From the NCBI GenBank assembly GCA_039545275.1, contig BCHS01000010.1, forward strand, positions 248,001-312,000: DNA of 64,000 nt, read 5' to 3'. Below the pieces are notes generated by a model. It worked only from the letters and a program-made list of their open reading frames with translations, had not been told where the DNA came from and made no database searches. Every line of letters begins with the position of its first letter. Positions within the stretch are counted from its first letter, which is position 1. Positions 44,437-56,600 of the stretch are shown piece after piece. A program made the position numbers and the translations under genes. This DNA is from Pseudomicrostroma phylloplanum (Eukaryota; Basidiomycota; Exobasidiomycetes; Microstromatales).

Positions 44437-47251
44437 GCTAAGTCACTTCCACTCCCGATCTGGTCGAAGTGGTGTGACAAGGCAAGCAGGAGGAATGCGT
44501 ACGATACCTGTTACCCAGCCGCCGTGGCTTTAGCTCCTCCCTTAACCCTTTGCTTATTCGCGGGCTCGCCAATACATTCGCCTTCGTTCCGCTTTCTATA
44601 TCCCAACTCATGTATTGTACTGTATCAATCTATTCCTTTTCTGCAACTCCAATTTGCCCATCCATCGTTCCCCTAGTAGGATATTCGAGATTCTCTCTCT
44701 CTCACACGCGTGTGCCACATTCGCCTGACAGGCTAATTGCATGGACGCCATCGGTCCGGACGCCGAGAAGAGGAACGGGCAATGCAGTCCCGCGCAGAGG
44801 ATGCATCTTGTCATTGAGTGATTTGAGCATGCAGAAGGAGCGAGGCCGGATAAGGGAGAGCAAGAAAGAGGAGAGCAAGTGGTGGTCCGTAGCCGACCGG
44901 TTATTGTGCCTGCTCATGAGTTCCAGAGCACCCTGTCGATGTTCCATTCTTGCCTGCTTGCCTGCCCCTGCCAGGCGTTTTCCCACGCTCCTGCTTGCTG
45001 GATCGGCAAGGAGGGGGGGGGGGGGGGGGGGGGNNNNNNNNNNNNNNNGGGGGGGGGGGGGGGGGGGGGAAGGAAAGAGGCGAGTGAGTAGAGTGGCATT
45101 GCGACAGCAAACCTGAACAGCACTTCAGGATTGGGGAGCCGCACGGATTGGGGACACGAATCGCTCCGGGGATTATTCAGTCGAAGGGTAGCGAGGAGCA
45201 GTCAGTCGGGTGGAGGGGAGAGGCGAACAGGGCTTCAGGCGGACGACGGACCGGCGGTGCACGAAAGGTGGGGTGGATCCCGAGTCCGATCAAGGGGTCA
45301 GACGTGTGAAGGTCCAGGATCGACGATCGCTCACTGACTTGGGAGGGGAAAAAGAGGGGCAAAGGCGGCGATCCGGAAGGACTCGGTAAAGGGATCTTTT
45401 GCAACCCCCGACTTGCCGCCGTCAATCAACAGGTATCGCTGGCTCCGCTTGTCCCCTCGCCTTCACTTGTGGGCCTCAGCTGGCACGAGCCAGGATCGAG
45501 GGGTCCCCGATCTGTGGCTTGCGGTCAGTTCTTGCTGTGTGCCCTGCATCTTGCCCTTCCCCTCCCCCCCCCCCGGGAGCTATATGGGGATCAGACGGAG
45601 GGACGGAGGTGGCGCGGCTGTCCCCCCTCTTAAATTTCTTGGCGGCGATGTGCCCTGTCCACCTCGTGTCCCTCCCAGCCGACCTTTACGATGCTGGTGT
45701 GGCGGTCCCGCCGCGCGATAAGGCAAGCGGCGGTTGCAATTGGGGTGGCGTCGGCTGGGGAGGCATGGTGGCTGAGGTGTGGCTGGCTGGGCGGGCGGCA
45801 TGAGCCTCGTCGGCACGATTCTAGCCTTTGCAGGCCAGGCGCTGCGTCCCGTGGGCGGCTGGCTGCCCCTCGTCCTCACGCCACACCATTCGTCGGGCGT
45901 CCAAAGGGGCTGGGCTTTGCCCTGCCAGACTGGCAAGACAGGCCCGTACCGAGCTTCGGCCAATGGACACGCTTCGTAGCGCAATGCCGCTTGCCCTCCC
46001 TGTCTCCCTACAGCACGCAGGCACACACTCGCAGGAGGGCTCTCATCGTGGCTGACACTGTGCCCCGGGCTTACTCAATGTCCGGGACGGTCTGAAGGCA
46101 CTGGCAGCCCAAGAGAGAACAGGTTATGGGCCATGGGGCGCCAAAGGTCTGGCCAATTTCATATGCCCCCACTGGAATTCGAAACAATGCGTCGCCACAG
46201 ACGTGACCTCCAGAGGAGCTGCGCTGCCATGGAAGAGGAGAAAGCCTAAACCTCTGTCTAACTGAGGTGTCCGAATCCATCGGGCCATAAGCCGCTAGCT
46301 GAGTGCCTGAATGTTGCCCAGCCCCGTCTATCAGACCGGGTCAGCTCAATCCATAGGCCGCTGAGTTGCTCGGAGCACCCGATCTTCCCCACGTCGAAAG
46401 GAAGGAGGCTGCCCTCGTACCCCCCCTGGGTAGTTCAGCCACACTCTTTTAGCTGATTCGAGCCACGACCTGGCACCCTTGTTGTTTCGAAGCTCAGCTG
46501 CGTCTCTTGCTGCTCCTCTTAAGTAGACACCAGTCTCCGCTTCAGTCTCCTCTCTATTCCCTTTTCCCCTTCCCAGCGATCCTAATCTCGTTGCACCCCC
46601 CCTTCCTTCTCACCTCTTGGTGAGCGATACCATCAAAACCATTCCTATACTGTGAGCCATCCTCATAAAGACGTCTCACAACCACCTACGTTTTTGCGGT
46701 AGCCTCGTCTTCCGTACCTTTGTCTCTCGCTTCCGCCAACGGACCTCGTTCTCCCGTCTCTATCGGTGCCTCGCTTGCCCGACTCCGCTAGCAAGTCAGA
46801 CAACGCGTCTCTCTGGACACCACCTCGAGCAGCCTCACACGCAACTCGTATTCAACAACACACCATTGGTCGTGAGTAGCGCATCCATCATCGTTCGAGG
46901 TGAAGCGATTGGGACATAACAGGAAGGGGAGGCAATGGGTGTGTAGTAGTCGCCAGCGATTTCCGCGGCAAGGGAAGCAGGCATCAGAGCAGAGGCATGG
47001 GCGTGTGTCTGCATCCGCGCGCGCTCTCTCTCGCGAGCATCGTGACTGACCTCCCGCCTGCCCTTTTCCGTGTCCCCTCTTCTGCCTCGCTCCTCGTCGC
47101 CCACGTCCTGGTCCTCGTCCTCCCCTCTCTCTCCCCCTCTTTCTCCCTCCTCCCCCATCCACCTCATTCATCGCGTCTCATCAACGTCTCGACTCTTCTT
47201 CGCGATCTCGTCTCCTGTCCTTTGCCCATCGTTGGCCCTCCTTTGCCAACG
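44437..47251. other. Large spacer with a sequence gap; zinc-cluster gene promoter/leader
   Basis: The 2.8 kb spacer contains a 15-N gap inside poly-G (45013-45069), an 11-C run (45564-45574) and GC-rich sequence with overlapping small ORFs on both strands. A TATA-like CTTAAGTAG (about 46519) precedes a long CT-rich leader. A GTGAGT donor-like site near 46871 suggests a leader intron. No gene is supported. The ORFs crossing the N run are artefacts. Confidence 0.55.
45013..45069. other. Assembly gap within poly-G
   Basis: Bases 45013-45033 are G, 45034-45048 are N, and 45049-45069 are G. A gap flanked on both sides by the same homopolymer means the true tract length is unknown. It could also be a false join. 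Confidence 0.95.
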
Positions 47252-49114
47252 ATGCCGCGAATCGACAAGAGCAGACGCGTAAAGGGTGAAGGGGAAGATA
47301 CGCAACCCTCACCTCCGCCCCCGCCATCTCCGCCTGCCGTCACGACGGAGTCTCACACGCCCTCCACGCTCCCCACTCCACCCATCGCGAACATGGCTTA
47401 CCAGCAGCCCACATCCCAGCAATCACAACACCACGCGTCGGCGGGTGCAGGACCTTACTATTCTTCTCAACAGGCCCTACCCCCTCCGTCGCGAGGCTAC
47501 GTGCCTGCCGGCAGCTCCGTCTACGGGCACATTCCATCTCAGCATGACGTGCAGCAGGGCGGATACCAGGGCTCGAGCGCACACATGAGCTACGCCGCGC
47601 ATCCCGCCCACAGCTACAGCAGCGGACTGCCCATCCACCCTCAATATCAACATCAGCAGCACCAGCAGCCTGGTCAACAGCCCTCGTCGTCGTACGGCGA
47701 GCCTCACCAGTACGCCGGACACGTCTACCAGCAGCAGCCCAGTGCCTACCACACCTCTCAGGAGGACATGTACCACCCTCACCACGGCTCCATGGGACAG
47801 TCTCACCACGGTGCCATGTCACACCTGGACAACGGCAACGGGCACGCGCCCTCGGCCCAGGGCGGCCCCACTGGGGGATCAGGCTCGGACACCTCGGCCA
47901 GCGCTCTGCCCCATGGCATGCGACCAAAGAGGCGACAGGTCAAGAACGCGTGCATCAACTGCCAAAAGGCCTGCAAGAAGTGCGACGAAGGAAGGCCCTG
48001 CACCAGATGTATCAAGTACGGACTCGTTGACACCTGCCAGGACAGCATGAGGAAGGAGAGGAAACGCGGAATCAAAAGAGGCCCTTACAAGCGACGCGCT
48101 ACCACGGGCTCTTCTGCCCAGCCTGGCGCCTCTTCATCTACCGTAGACTCCATCCAGGGACAGCACCAAGGCCCACCTGCTCCCCAACCGTACCATCACG
48201 CGGACGCGCCAAACGGCGGCGGTGGCAGCAGCAGTGGCAGCTATGATAGCTATCACATGGCTGCTCCCGCCTCCTATAGGCCGATGCAGGCAGGCAACGG
48301 CAACGGAGGACCGTACACTTCGTCTCCGTCCCCGTCGCTTTTTCCGCGAGACCAGCCCCGCCAACAACCCAACGCTAATGACTCGAGAGGAGCTTGGGCT
48401 GGTCCGTTAACAATCGATGCTCCTTCTCGAGCAACGTACGCGCAATCGGTACAATCACAACAACAACCACAATCACAGCAGATGCAGCAGCAGCAGTTCT
48501 CACAAGGGCAAGGCTCTCCGGTCTACCCTCCTGCTCAGCAACCACAGGACTTCAGGTCTGCCTCGGCACCCCTGGTCCCTAATCTTTCTTCCTCTTCTCC
48601 TTCCCAAAATTACCTTCAGGGCCCTCCCCAGTCGGCAGGTAGTGCAAACAAGATGCTGCCTCCTTCTCCCATGTACGGTACATTCCCTCTCCCATCCCCT
48701 ACTGGAGCCAACAGCCGTCCCAACGGCGCAGTCTTCTCGCCTCCCGGTCTCTCTGCGAGCAACAGCAGCAATGGTGGCATCAGCAGTTACTTGAGCTCAT
48801 ATGGAGGTGCCAATGGTCAGCCGACTCAGCTTCAGCGTCTGCACTCGGACAGCAGTGGAATCAGCAGCGCGAGCTCGGGGCAATTCCCTTCACCTCGCAC
48901 GCCTCTGTCTGCAAACGAGCAGATCTCAGGTGGCATGATGAGTGGTGCCAACATGGCGGGCAGCTACATCAAGTCTTCCGTCTCGTCTATGGCCTACCCT
49001 CAGCCAGGACAGGCAGGGCCTACCTCTGGACCAGGAGCTGCAACGAGTGGACCAAAGCCATTCCCTCTGCAGATGCCTCAATTCCCTCGTGCCAAGGTGG
49101 AAGCCAAGTACTGA
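47252..49114 (+). CDS. Zn2Cys6 transcription factor, Gln/Ser-rich
   Basis: A single exon encodes 620 residues from MPRIDKSRRV at 47252. An in-frame ATG at 46997 would add 85 hydrophobic, Pro/Leu/Ser-rich residues that look like translated leader. The zinc cluster (residues 234-262) fits Cys-x2-Cys-x6-Cys-x5-Cys-x2-Cys-x8-Cys exactly, reading CINCQKACKKCDEGRPCTRC with the last Cys after YGLVDT. It is followed by a strongly basic linker RKERKRGIKRGPYKRR that should contact DNA. No middle-homology domain is visible; both flanks are Gln/His/Tyr/Ser/Pro-rich and disordered, as in many basidiomycete regulators. Target genes are unknown. Confidence 0.93.
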   Translation: MPRIDKSRRVKGEGEDTQPSPPPPPSPPAVTTESHTPSTLPTPPIANMAYQQPTSQQSQHHASAGAGPYYSSQQALPPPSRGYVPAGSSVYGHIPSQHDVQQGGYQGSSAHMSYAAHPAHSYSSGLPIHPQYQHQQHQQPGQQPSSSYGEPHQYAGHVYQQQPSAYHTSQEDMYHPHHGSMGQSHHGAMSHLDNGNGHAPSAQGGPTGGSGSDTSASALPHGMRPKRRQVKNACINCQKACKKCDEGRPCTRCIKYGLVDTCQDSMRKERKRGIKRGPYKRRATTGSSAQPGASSSTVDSIQGQHQGPPAPQPYHHADAPNGGGGSSSGSYDSYHMAAPASYRPMQAGNGNGGPYTSSPSPSLFPRDQPRQQPNANDSRGAWAGPLTIDAPSRATYAQSVQSQQQPQSQQMQQQQFSQGQGSPVYPPAQQPQDFRSASAPLVPNLSSSSPSQNYLQGPPQSAGSANKMLPPSPMYGTFPLPSPTGANSRPNGAVFSPPGLSASNSSNGGISSYLSSYGGANGQPTQLQRLHSDSSGISSASSGQFPSPRTPLSANEQISGGMMSGANMAGSYIKSSVSSMAYPQPGQAGPTSGPGAATSGPKPFPLQMPQFPRAKVEAKY

Positions 49115-50352
49115 GCTGAAGAAAGGACAAGATGGGCGGGCAACGAAACGCTTTGTTCGTCCTCCGAACCTCGATTCGCATCCCGATCCTCTTCTCCATG
49201 TCACCGACGTCTAGCCGCCCCCTTTTCTCCCCCTCAAAACCCCGCTCTATCCTCCTGGTCTCGTCATCCCCTCCGCGTCCCGTTCCTATCCCTCGTTGAC
49301 CCCATATGGGTCTCTACGTCCAATACTTGTTCTCAACCTACCTACCTGCTTCCACCCCCCTTATCGCCCGCCTCCCTAGTTGTGTCGCTCGCTCGCTCGC
49401 TGCCTCGGCTCGGCTCGTCGCTTCTGTCCCGTCCCGTAAGCTTGAAATACTACGTACTGCTCTATGACCCCATTGTGGCTTCTGTGTCTGACGTGATGTC
49501 TGAAGGCTCTTTTGCCTGATCGTCTGCCTCGCTGCCTTGGGCGGGTGAGGACAGACAGCCTTGTAGAGGGGAGGAGCGGCGCGACAGGAGCGACGGGGAA
49601 GGTTCGAGGTGAAGCTATTCTCTTTCCTCTGTGGATGGACTAGATGGTCATGCCCCGTATATGCAGGCCACTCTGGCATTGGCATACGAGACCATGACTA
49701 TAGCCCTGGAGACAGGCAGAGAGGAGCAAGACGTCGCAATGTCACCCGGCGAGCTCTGCCGCTATAGCTGGTGCAGAGAATGACATTGATCGAGAAAGCA
49801 TATCATTACACAGGTGGTGAAAGAGAAATAACAAAGAGAGCGCACGCCCGAATCAGAGCAGCGCAGTATGCAGGTAACAATTCAGATCTCGGGCCATCGT
49901 CCTTTGTAGTCTGTCTCTCGACGAGGCCTCGAAGGGGGATGCTTGTGGAACAAGACCCTTTAGCCCGGTTCGCACTTGTGTGAGCTCGAGAAGTGGAAGG
50001 TCTGTTCAGGGTGCCCTTTGTCCGGGAAAAGAGGAGAAGTAGGGGCGAGACGGTCGGAACTGGGGAAGAAAGCCAGGTATGAACGGATGAGATTGGGATC
50101 GATGTTGCGTCCACGAGTATCTATTGACAGAATGTGACGGTTAACAGTAGAGGATACAAGGCCAGAGGCTCCTGCGAGGGAATTGACTGCAGAGCAGGGC
50201 GGGCGAGCCACTTTCGGAAAGGGAGGACGCGAGTCGAGTCGAGTCGGACCGGCAACTCTCACCGGCCATCGCTTGCATGCACGCACGTACATCATACCTT
50301 CCTCCCGGGTCGTATCCACGCCTTTCTCATCATCCATATTCGACTCGTTGAG
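49115..50352. other. Intergenic: zinc-cluster 3' region and PEX14 promoter
   Basis: The 1.2 kb spacer holds a CGCT repeat (about 49385-49420), a GAGTCGAGTCGAGTCGG triplication (about 50229-50246) and a leader that is open in the PEX14 frame from 50134. That upstream stretch has an unlikely composition and is read as leader. No separate gene is supported. Confidence 0.55.
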
Positions 50353-52340
50353 ATGAGCGACGACGATCGTGGTAGCCCAGTGCAGAGCGCACCTGCCGCA
50401 GAGCCGGGCTCAGCGCCATCGACATCGAAGTCGACTTCGTTAGCTTCGTCCTCGTCGGCTACGACAGCACCGGGCGTAGCGCCACTAGCATCCTCCTCAT
50501 CGACGTCACCTCCCCTCCACGCCCAAGCAGTCCGCTTCCTCACCTCTCTCCGGCATCACTCCCCCAATGCGTCTGTAGAGGCACAGAAAGACTTTCTCAA
50601 GGCCAAGGGCCTAGACGAGGCGGCCATCGATGCAGCATTCCAAGATGCCGCACGGCCTTCCTCCCTCGGTCTACCCTCGAATTCGAATTCAACGTCCAGC
50701 TCCGGCTCACCGTCTGGCGCTACCGTGACCGAAGGCGAGCCTCTGAGCGAAGAAGCTGCCTTCGACCAAGCCTCCCGGGCCTTCGACGATCCCATTCACG
50801 TTGCCGGTCCGGTCGTACCGGCCAAGAATTACCCGCGGAGCCCGCTAGCGCTGTACTATGAAGAGGCGCAGGGGAGGGTGGATGAAGCGGCTCGCAGGCA
50901 GGAGACGACGAGGAGGTATCAGGTATTGCTGGGCTTCTTCAGAAGCTTGAGCTGGATGCTGACCTTCGGAGGGGGGCTGGCTGCTCTGGGGGTGCTGGCA
51001 TATAGAGTGAGTGTGCGGCCAGACAAGAGACAAGATATGCGGTACGTGCAGTCGACCCAACAGTTGGGCTGACCAGGAATCTGATCACTCTCCGTCAGCT
51101 ATATGTAATGCCAAAACTGGTGACGATGCTAGACTCGCGGAGCTTCGTGCTCAAACACCATCACAGCCTTTGGAACAACATCGTGCGGTCGGTCAGGAAC
51201 CTCTCGTCAGCTTCGCTCGCGCCTCCTAGGCCGGCACAACCAGCAGTCAAAGAGGGGACAGAGAAGGCTGCAGATGGTAGCCAGAGAAGGCGGAGTAGCT
51301 TGAAGAAGGTGCAGTTCGCAGATGAGGTCAAGGGCGGCTCGCTGGAGCAGAGGGAAGGAGAGGAGCCTACATCGCCTCCCGAGAAGACCACGCAACTGGG
51401 CGGCAAAGGCACCGACGTCGTGCTTCCTGGGACTGACGTCGTCGTGACAACGACAACAAAGGAGACTGGTGGGGAGGAGGAGAAGTCTTCCGAGGAAGGG
51501 GCGGACGAGGTAGAGCCGATCGATGTCTCCGAGCCGCTGCGAGCATCACTCGCTGCACTGACCCAACGTCTCCGCGGTCATACCGAAGAGATGGAGCAGG
51601 GGCAGGGGACTTCGTCTTCGTCGGCGACAGCCTCACGAGGCGCATCAACCAAGGCGACGAGCGTCGCAGACGAGGAGGAAGGCTCCAGTAGCGACAGTAG
51701 CTGGCAAGACGATCTGGACAGCGAGGAGGAGGAGCTGGAGCTCGATCCCTTTGCTGCCCCCGTCAAGAAGAGTAGCAAGCGGAGAGGGTCACACAAGAAG
51801 AGGAAGACGACTGCGACGAGCGACAAGTCCGCGATCGGTGCCCAGTCCCCCTCGACTTCCACTTCGTCCCTCAACGACTCCTCTGCCGCTTCCAGTGCTC
51901 TGTACGATACTCTCGTCGACCTCAACTCCTCGATCAGCGCACGCATGCTGCACAGTCAATCGAGGTCATTCCGCGCTAGTCACACAGGTGGGGCGTACGG
52001 CACCTTTAACTTTGCGCAGAACTTCCCTTCCTCGACTTCGGCCCCCGGCGGTGGTAGCGAAAGCAAGGAAGGTGAGGGCGATACCGTCATGGAGACGTCT
52101 GCTCAGATTCGAGCGGAAATTCGTAGCTTGAAAGGTCTGCTGCTAAGCAGGTGAGTCTACCAGAAGACAGACGGTGATATGTCTGAGTCCATCGAAAGGC
52201 CTCAGGTTGGCTGTGAGAAGAAGAAGCAATGCTGACCGACTATCCGCCCTCTCCTCTTTCTAATCTTTTGCAGACGAAATTTCCCAAGGCCGAATGGCAC
52301 TGCTCCTCGTCCGCCTGCACCGCCTGCGTTCTCGACGTGA
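50353..52340 (+). CDS. PEX14: Peroxin-14, peroxisomal docking protein
   Basis: Exons 50353-51006, 51099-52150 and 52274-52340 join to 590 residues (donors GTGAGT). Pex14 forms the membrane docking site for cargo-loaded Pex5. Residues about 58-98 match the conserved N-terminal Pex5-binding fold (AVRFLTSLRHHSPNASVEAQ then DFLKAKGLDEAAIDAAF). A hydrophobic segment at about 190-225 (FGGGLAALGVLAYRLYVMPKL), split by intron 1, is the single membrane anchor. A coiled-coil or acidic region follows, then the C-terminal SLKGLLLSRRNFPRP typical of fungal Pex14, which is formed only by splicing to the third exon. An RRSSLKKVQF stretch (residues 282-291) resembles a PP1-docking motif. A stop 4 bases past the second donor (52154) would give a truncated form. 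Confidence 0.87.
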
Positions 52341-53647
52341 AGCTGTTGATGATCCAGGACAGTTTAATTTGTTTTCGTGCGAACCGCGAGATCAATGTAA
52401 GCGTCTCCTTGGAGCCATTGTGTGCACTTTACCCTTAGACCTTCCGTCATCCTTACAAACTGTTCCGGAGCTGGACATCTCTGCACTTCTTGTCTCGGCT
52501 GCCAATGTTGACTAACATTTGCCTCCGGCGCTGGAAAGAGCAATGTTTTTGCATCGCGGCACCATCACCGCGAGTGACGTCCTGCCCATCATCAGCTGCT
52601 GGCGTGTGAGTGGGGCAAGGTGGGGCTCTTTCACGACGCGCCTTGCCTTGCCTTTTCGGAGCGGAACGGGGAGATGGTCGCGTCGGAGCAATCTGCTTTG
52701 CGTACGACTCTGAAACCCCTTTACGAGCTTCTGTCGACGAATTCACTGTGACTCGATAGCATCGCAGCCCAAGCCCAATCACACAAACTGTGGCAGACAC
52801 AATTTGCGGGGTATTCCGGCCGCGGCTGGCTAACCTGCAATTTTAGTTGCATAGGCGCACGTGAGAGACCTTCCATCCGTGTGGGGGCCGTGAGAAGGTC
52901 CGAAAAGTGTGGAGAGTCCGGGTGCTGTGTAGCGCAGCGGGCCCAATTACTCAAACGAGTGCCGTGGGTGTACCTACATTTGGCGGGCGCCTGGGCCAGA
53001 AGACTGCTAATTCCTCGAGCGGTAACTTCCCGGAGGGGCAAGGCAAGGCAAAAGGCAGCACAGCGCAGGAGCGGGAGCGGGAGCGGGAGTGGGCGCAGGC
53101 GCAGGCGCAAGTCAGGGCGAGACAAGAAACGGCAGGACAGGGCCCGCCGGCGTCGCCCCCCACTCTCCCGCCCCACGCACGCACTGCCTGGCAGCCGAGG
53201 GGCTCAGGCCCGCCCGTGAGCCCGCCCACCGGCCCGCCCGCCATTTCTAAGTCGCACGAGTAGAGTAGCCTCCGCCAGTCCTATTTTGTCTCCCGGTGAA
53301 TCTCACTCTGTCTACCCGTTCATCGTCCCTTCGTCCCTTCGTCCCCACATACACGTCCTCCTCACCTACGGATCTTGTGGCACCTCGTCTCCTCTACAAC
53401 TGTTCCCGGTCACCTAACAACCAAGAGGGCGTCTGATTCTGCAAGGCACCTGCGCTCCCTGTCTCCTCGGGCCACGCACGTCCACCCAACCCTCCCGACG
53501 TCGCTAGCTTTGCTTCCGTCGTACACTCGAGCCTCCATCGAGCATAATCAAGCATCCCATCTCACACGAGGCACCTTCCCCTTCCTACGAACACATTGGA
53601 ATACACAGTGTCAGCGCTCACGTCGCTGCACCACCTCTCACAGAGCC
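52341..53647. other. Intergenic: PEX14 3' region and leader of the Ser-rich gene
   Basis: GC-rich repeats of GGGAGC/GCAGGC type (about 53071-53107) and GCCCGCC-type runs (about 53205-53242) lie upstream of a CT-rich leader. The Ser-rich gene's frame is open upstream to 53375, but without an ATG before 53648, so it may be leader or the end of an unseen upstream exon. Confidence 0.5.
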
Positions 53648-56600
53648 ATGAGCCCAGGAGGCTCGACGACAAAGGCCCCGCCGTACTCCACGACGGCAGT
53701 GGCGCCTTCGTCTGCCTCGTACACGCCGCCCTCTACCACACCCGGTGAAGCACAGCGGATCATCGCTAGCTTCTCTCAACTCCCTCAGACTCAGCCACTC
53801 TCATCCGTGGCGGCGGGAAAGAGACCGGAACGCGGACTCTACCTAGACGTCGGTGCAGCAACCACCGGCAAGCCGTTGCCCGCTCACGGCCTCATCGCCG
53901 CACATGCTCCTCATTCAGCTACGAACAACTTCCCAATTACCGCTCATGCCAACAAGGACACGTCCTCTCTCTACAAGATCAGCCGTGGCAGAAGTGCCAA
54001 TGTCAGCCCTTCCCGTAGATGGGATCGCCGCGGTGCTAGCGCCACTGTACTCTCCAGCACAAGCGGTAGTGGTAGCGGCAGTGGTAGTGGGGCCAGCGGT
54101 GCGGAATCAGAAATGACCGTCGCAGAGGGGCGAGCAGAGAGCGCTTCGAGGCAGTCTGCCACCTCGTCAGCGAGGCACGATCAGTCTGCCACCTGCTTGC
54201 CTCTGACTTCGCCGCTACCCGACTCTAGATCGTCCTTGCCACGAAGGCACAACCCTTCAAGGACCAGGACAGGCACCACTCGTCCTCTTCCCGCCCCACT
54301 GTCCACTGCAGAAGAGGTTGACAGCGATGAGCTCACCAGCTCCGATGAGGAAGGCGCACACGCCAGTCGGCTCGCTCGTAGCCGCCGAGCAAGTCTCGAG
54401 AGGGACAGGCAACGCGGCATGCGCATCCTCCACGCCGCTGCTCGTCGCGAGATGTCCGAAAAGGGCCTCTCAAAGGAGGACTTGGTCCTGCTCTGCGCCT
54501 CGCCCGAGTTCCCGTCTGCATCTACTTCAGCCTCTGCCACTCCTACTACACCCGACGAGCTCTCGGATCCCTCAAGCGCGATGAGTCGCAGCCCTTCTAG
54601 TGAGGTAGACTTCTTAGCTGTGCCCTCGTCCGATGCCATGCGTCGCAGCAGGCTCCACAGCGAGCAGGGAGAGGCTGCCTTTTTCGGACTGGCAGACGAT
54701 GAAGAGGACCCTACGATCGCTGCTCTTTCGGCACAAGCATTCTCCGCTGCACTCCTCAGAAGGAGACGTTCCAGAACCCGAAGCGGCAGCGGACACTTCC
54801 TTCCTATCGAGGGGTCCGAGAGAAAGTCAGCAAATTCTCTGCCAGGTTCGAGAAGACCGAGCATACCTCGCAACGTCGATCTCTCTACTGTCAGAACCTC
54901 TACCTCAGTCCCCACACGCGAGAACACAGTCCTGGGATTCGCACCTGTCTCAGCCGCTGCTGCCTCGCTTGGCCGTCGCTTCGGCTCTCCTCCTCGGAGA
55001 CTGCCATGGTCCCTCTCTATGTCCTTTGGACAAGCCGAGAAGACGGCAGCGGACATGCTCTCCGGCAGTTCTGTAGCCTCTGTCGAAGACTATCTCAGGG
55101 TTGATCCGGTCGACTGGGATGACAGCGACAGCGGTAGCAGGCAACCATCAAGACGCAGCTCTGTGGTTAGTGTCCGCCCCGGCCAGTCGCCCCTCAGCGC
55201 TGGCGGTGATGCCACGGTTGCTGCAGTTGAGGCTAGCGCCCTTCTAGCCAAAGAAGAGCCGACGGCACCAGCGGACAAGCAACGCTTCGATGCTTCGCAC
55301 GATCAACACATGGCCGAAAAGCAGCACAGCGATTTGTCGGACAGCGAGCACGAGGCGGCGCGACGATCAGGCTTCGCAAAGGCTTACCAGCATCGTCTCA
55401 GCAATCTTCAGAGTCAACTGCGCGTCCTCTCCACTATCGCATCTTCTTCCTCTCCTACAGAGGCGACGCCTTCGTTGAGTGATGCAAGCAGCCAGCAACC
55501 GTCCTTGCCCTCGGCAGCTGTGCCAGACGACTCAAGGTCCAGCCTCTTGGCCAGTAGCTGGAGACAAATTGCTCGTCTACCAAACCTCTTCTTCCCCGGT
55601 GCTAAAGATCAGCCGGGCACCACGACTGCGCCTCAGGTCGACACAGCGCCAGCTGTGACGACAGACGAAGCTCTTGTCCGTAGCCAGAGTGACGACGATC
55701 TCCTCGAGAGCGCATCGCTTTCACTGTCGTCCTTGGTGTCTTCGCCTGAAGCGTCCAGCATCACTCTCTCGAGCGAAGCTACTCAGCGGCAGCGTCGCAC
55801 CAGTCGTCGGTCCAGCTTCACCTCCAGAGGTGTGTTGAGTCCACTCGAGGGTGACCAGGACCCCGGAGCTTACGTGTCTGGTCTAGGACAGCGCATCGAT
55901 CCCGACATTGAGCTCTCCTCTGTGGTCCATCTGCAGTCCTTCCGAGCTAGGGGCCGCTCTGTAGATACAAACGGGGGTTTGCATAGGAAGCGATTCGCGG
56001 CTGTCGACGAGAGGGCCACTGCTTCCGACAGCGAGCGTAGCCCAATCTTGGCAGCCAGACAGGAGGACGATGCACCGCCTGCTCTCCTCCTGAACTCTGA
56101 TACCGCTGCAACCGCCAAGGCCTCACAGGCACCAGAAGCCGCGCTACGTACGAACACCAAGGGTCGGGCATCCTTCAATCTGCACGACGAGGCAGCGGAA
56201 GAGGAGAGCCGCAAAGACGACAACTGTGACAAAGGGGCTGCGACCCACCGCAATACCTCTCCTGCTCGTTCCGCTTCACCTCGAGCGAATGTGCCAGACG
56301 AGGACGGCTTCATCACTGTTCCCCACCATCGGCGAGGCACACGGTCAAGAGACGCCGTTCGCGCCTCACGACCTGCTGCTGAAGCTCCTGTACCTCAAGA
56401 CTTTTCGGCCTTCGAGGGCGCTTCAGGCTCTGGTTCCTCCGACGAGGAGAGGCCACGAGTCTCGAAGTTCATCCTCCCTGGCGCTGAGGTTGCGGACCAG
56501 GCCTCATCGGCCTCGCGATCCAGGAATGACAGTGATGACGATCAGGCTTCGAGCCGAGGGCGTGCAGGCAGGGGTGGCCGCGGAAGAAGTCGACAGCCCT

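Noticed and set aside
45001..45110. Open frames running through the N gap
   Set aside because: They are poly-Gly or poly-Pro artefacts of homopolymer and N bases.
46997..47251. The earlier in-frame ATG of the zinc-cluster gene
   Set aside because: The added residues look like translated CT-rich leader. MPRIDKSRR at 47252 is a better start.
50134..50352. The earlier in-frame start of PEX14
   Set aside because: The added residues do not resemble Pex14, and family-like sequence begins after MSDDDRG.
54181..55056. A 291-codon minus-strand frame inside the Ser-rich gene
   Set aside because: It is a shadow of a GC-rich coding strand with no independent support.
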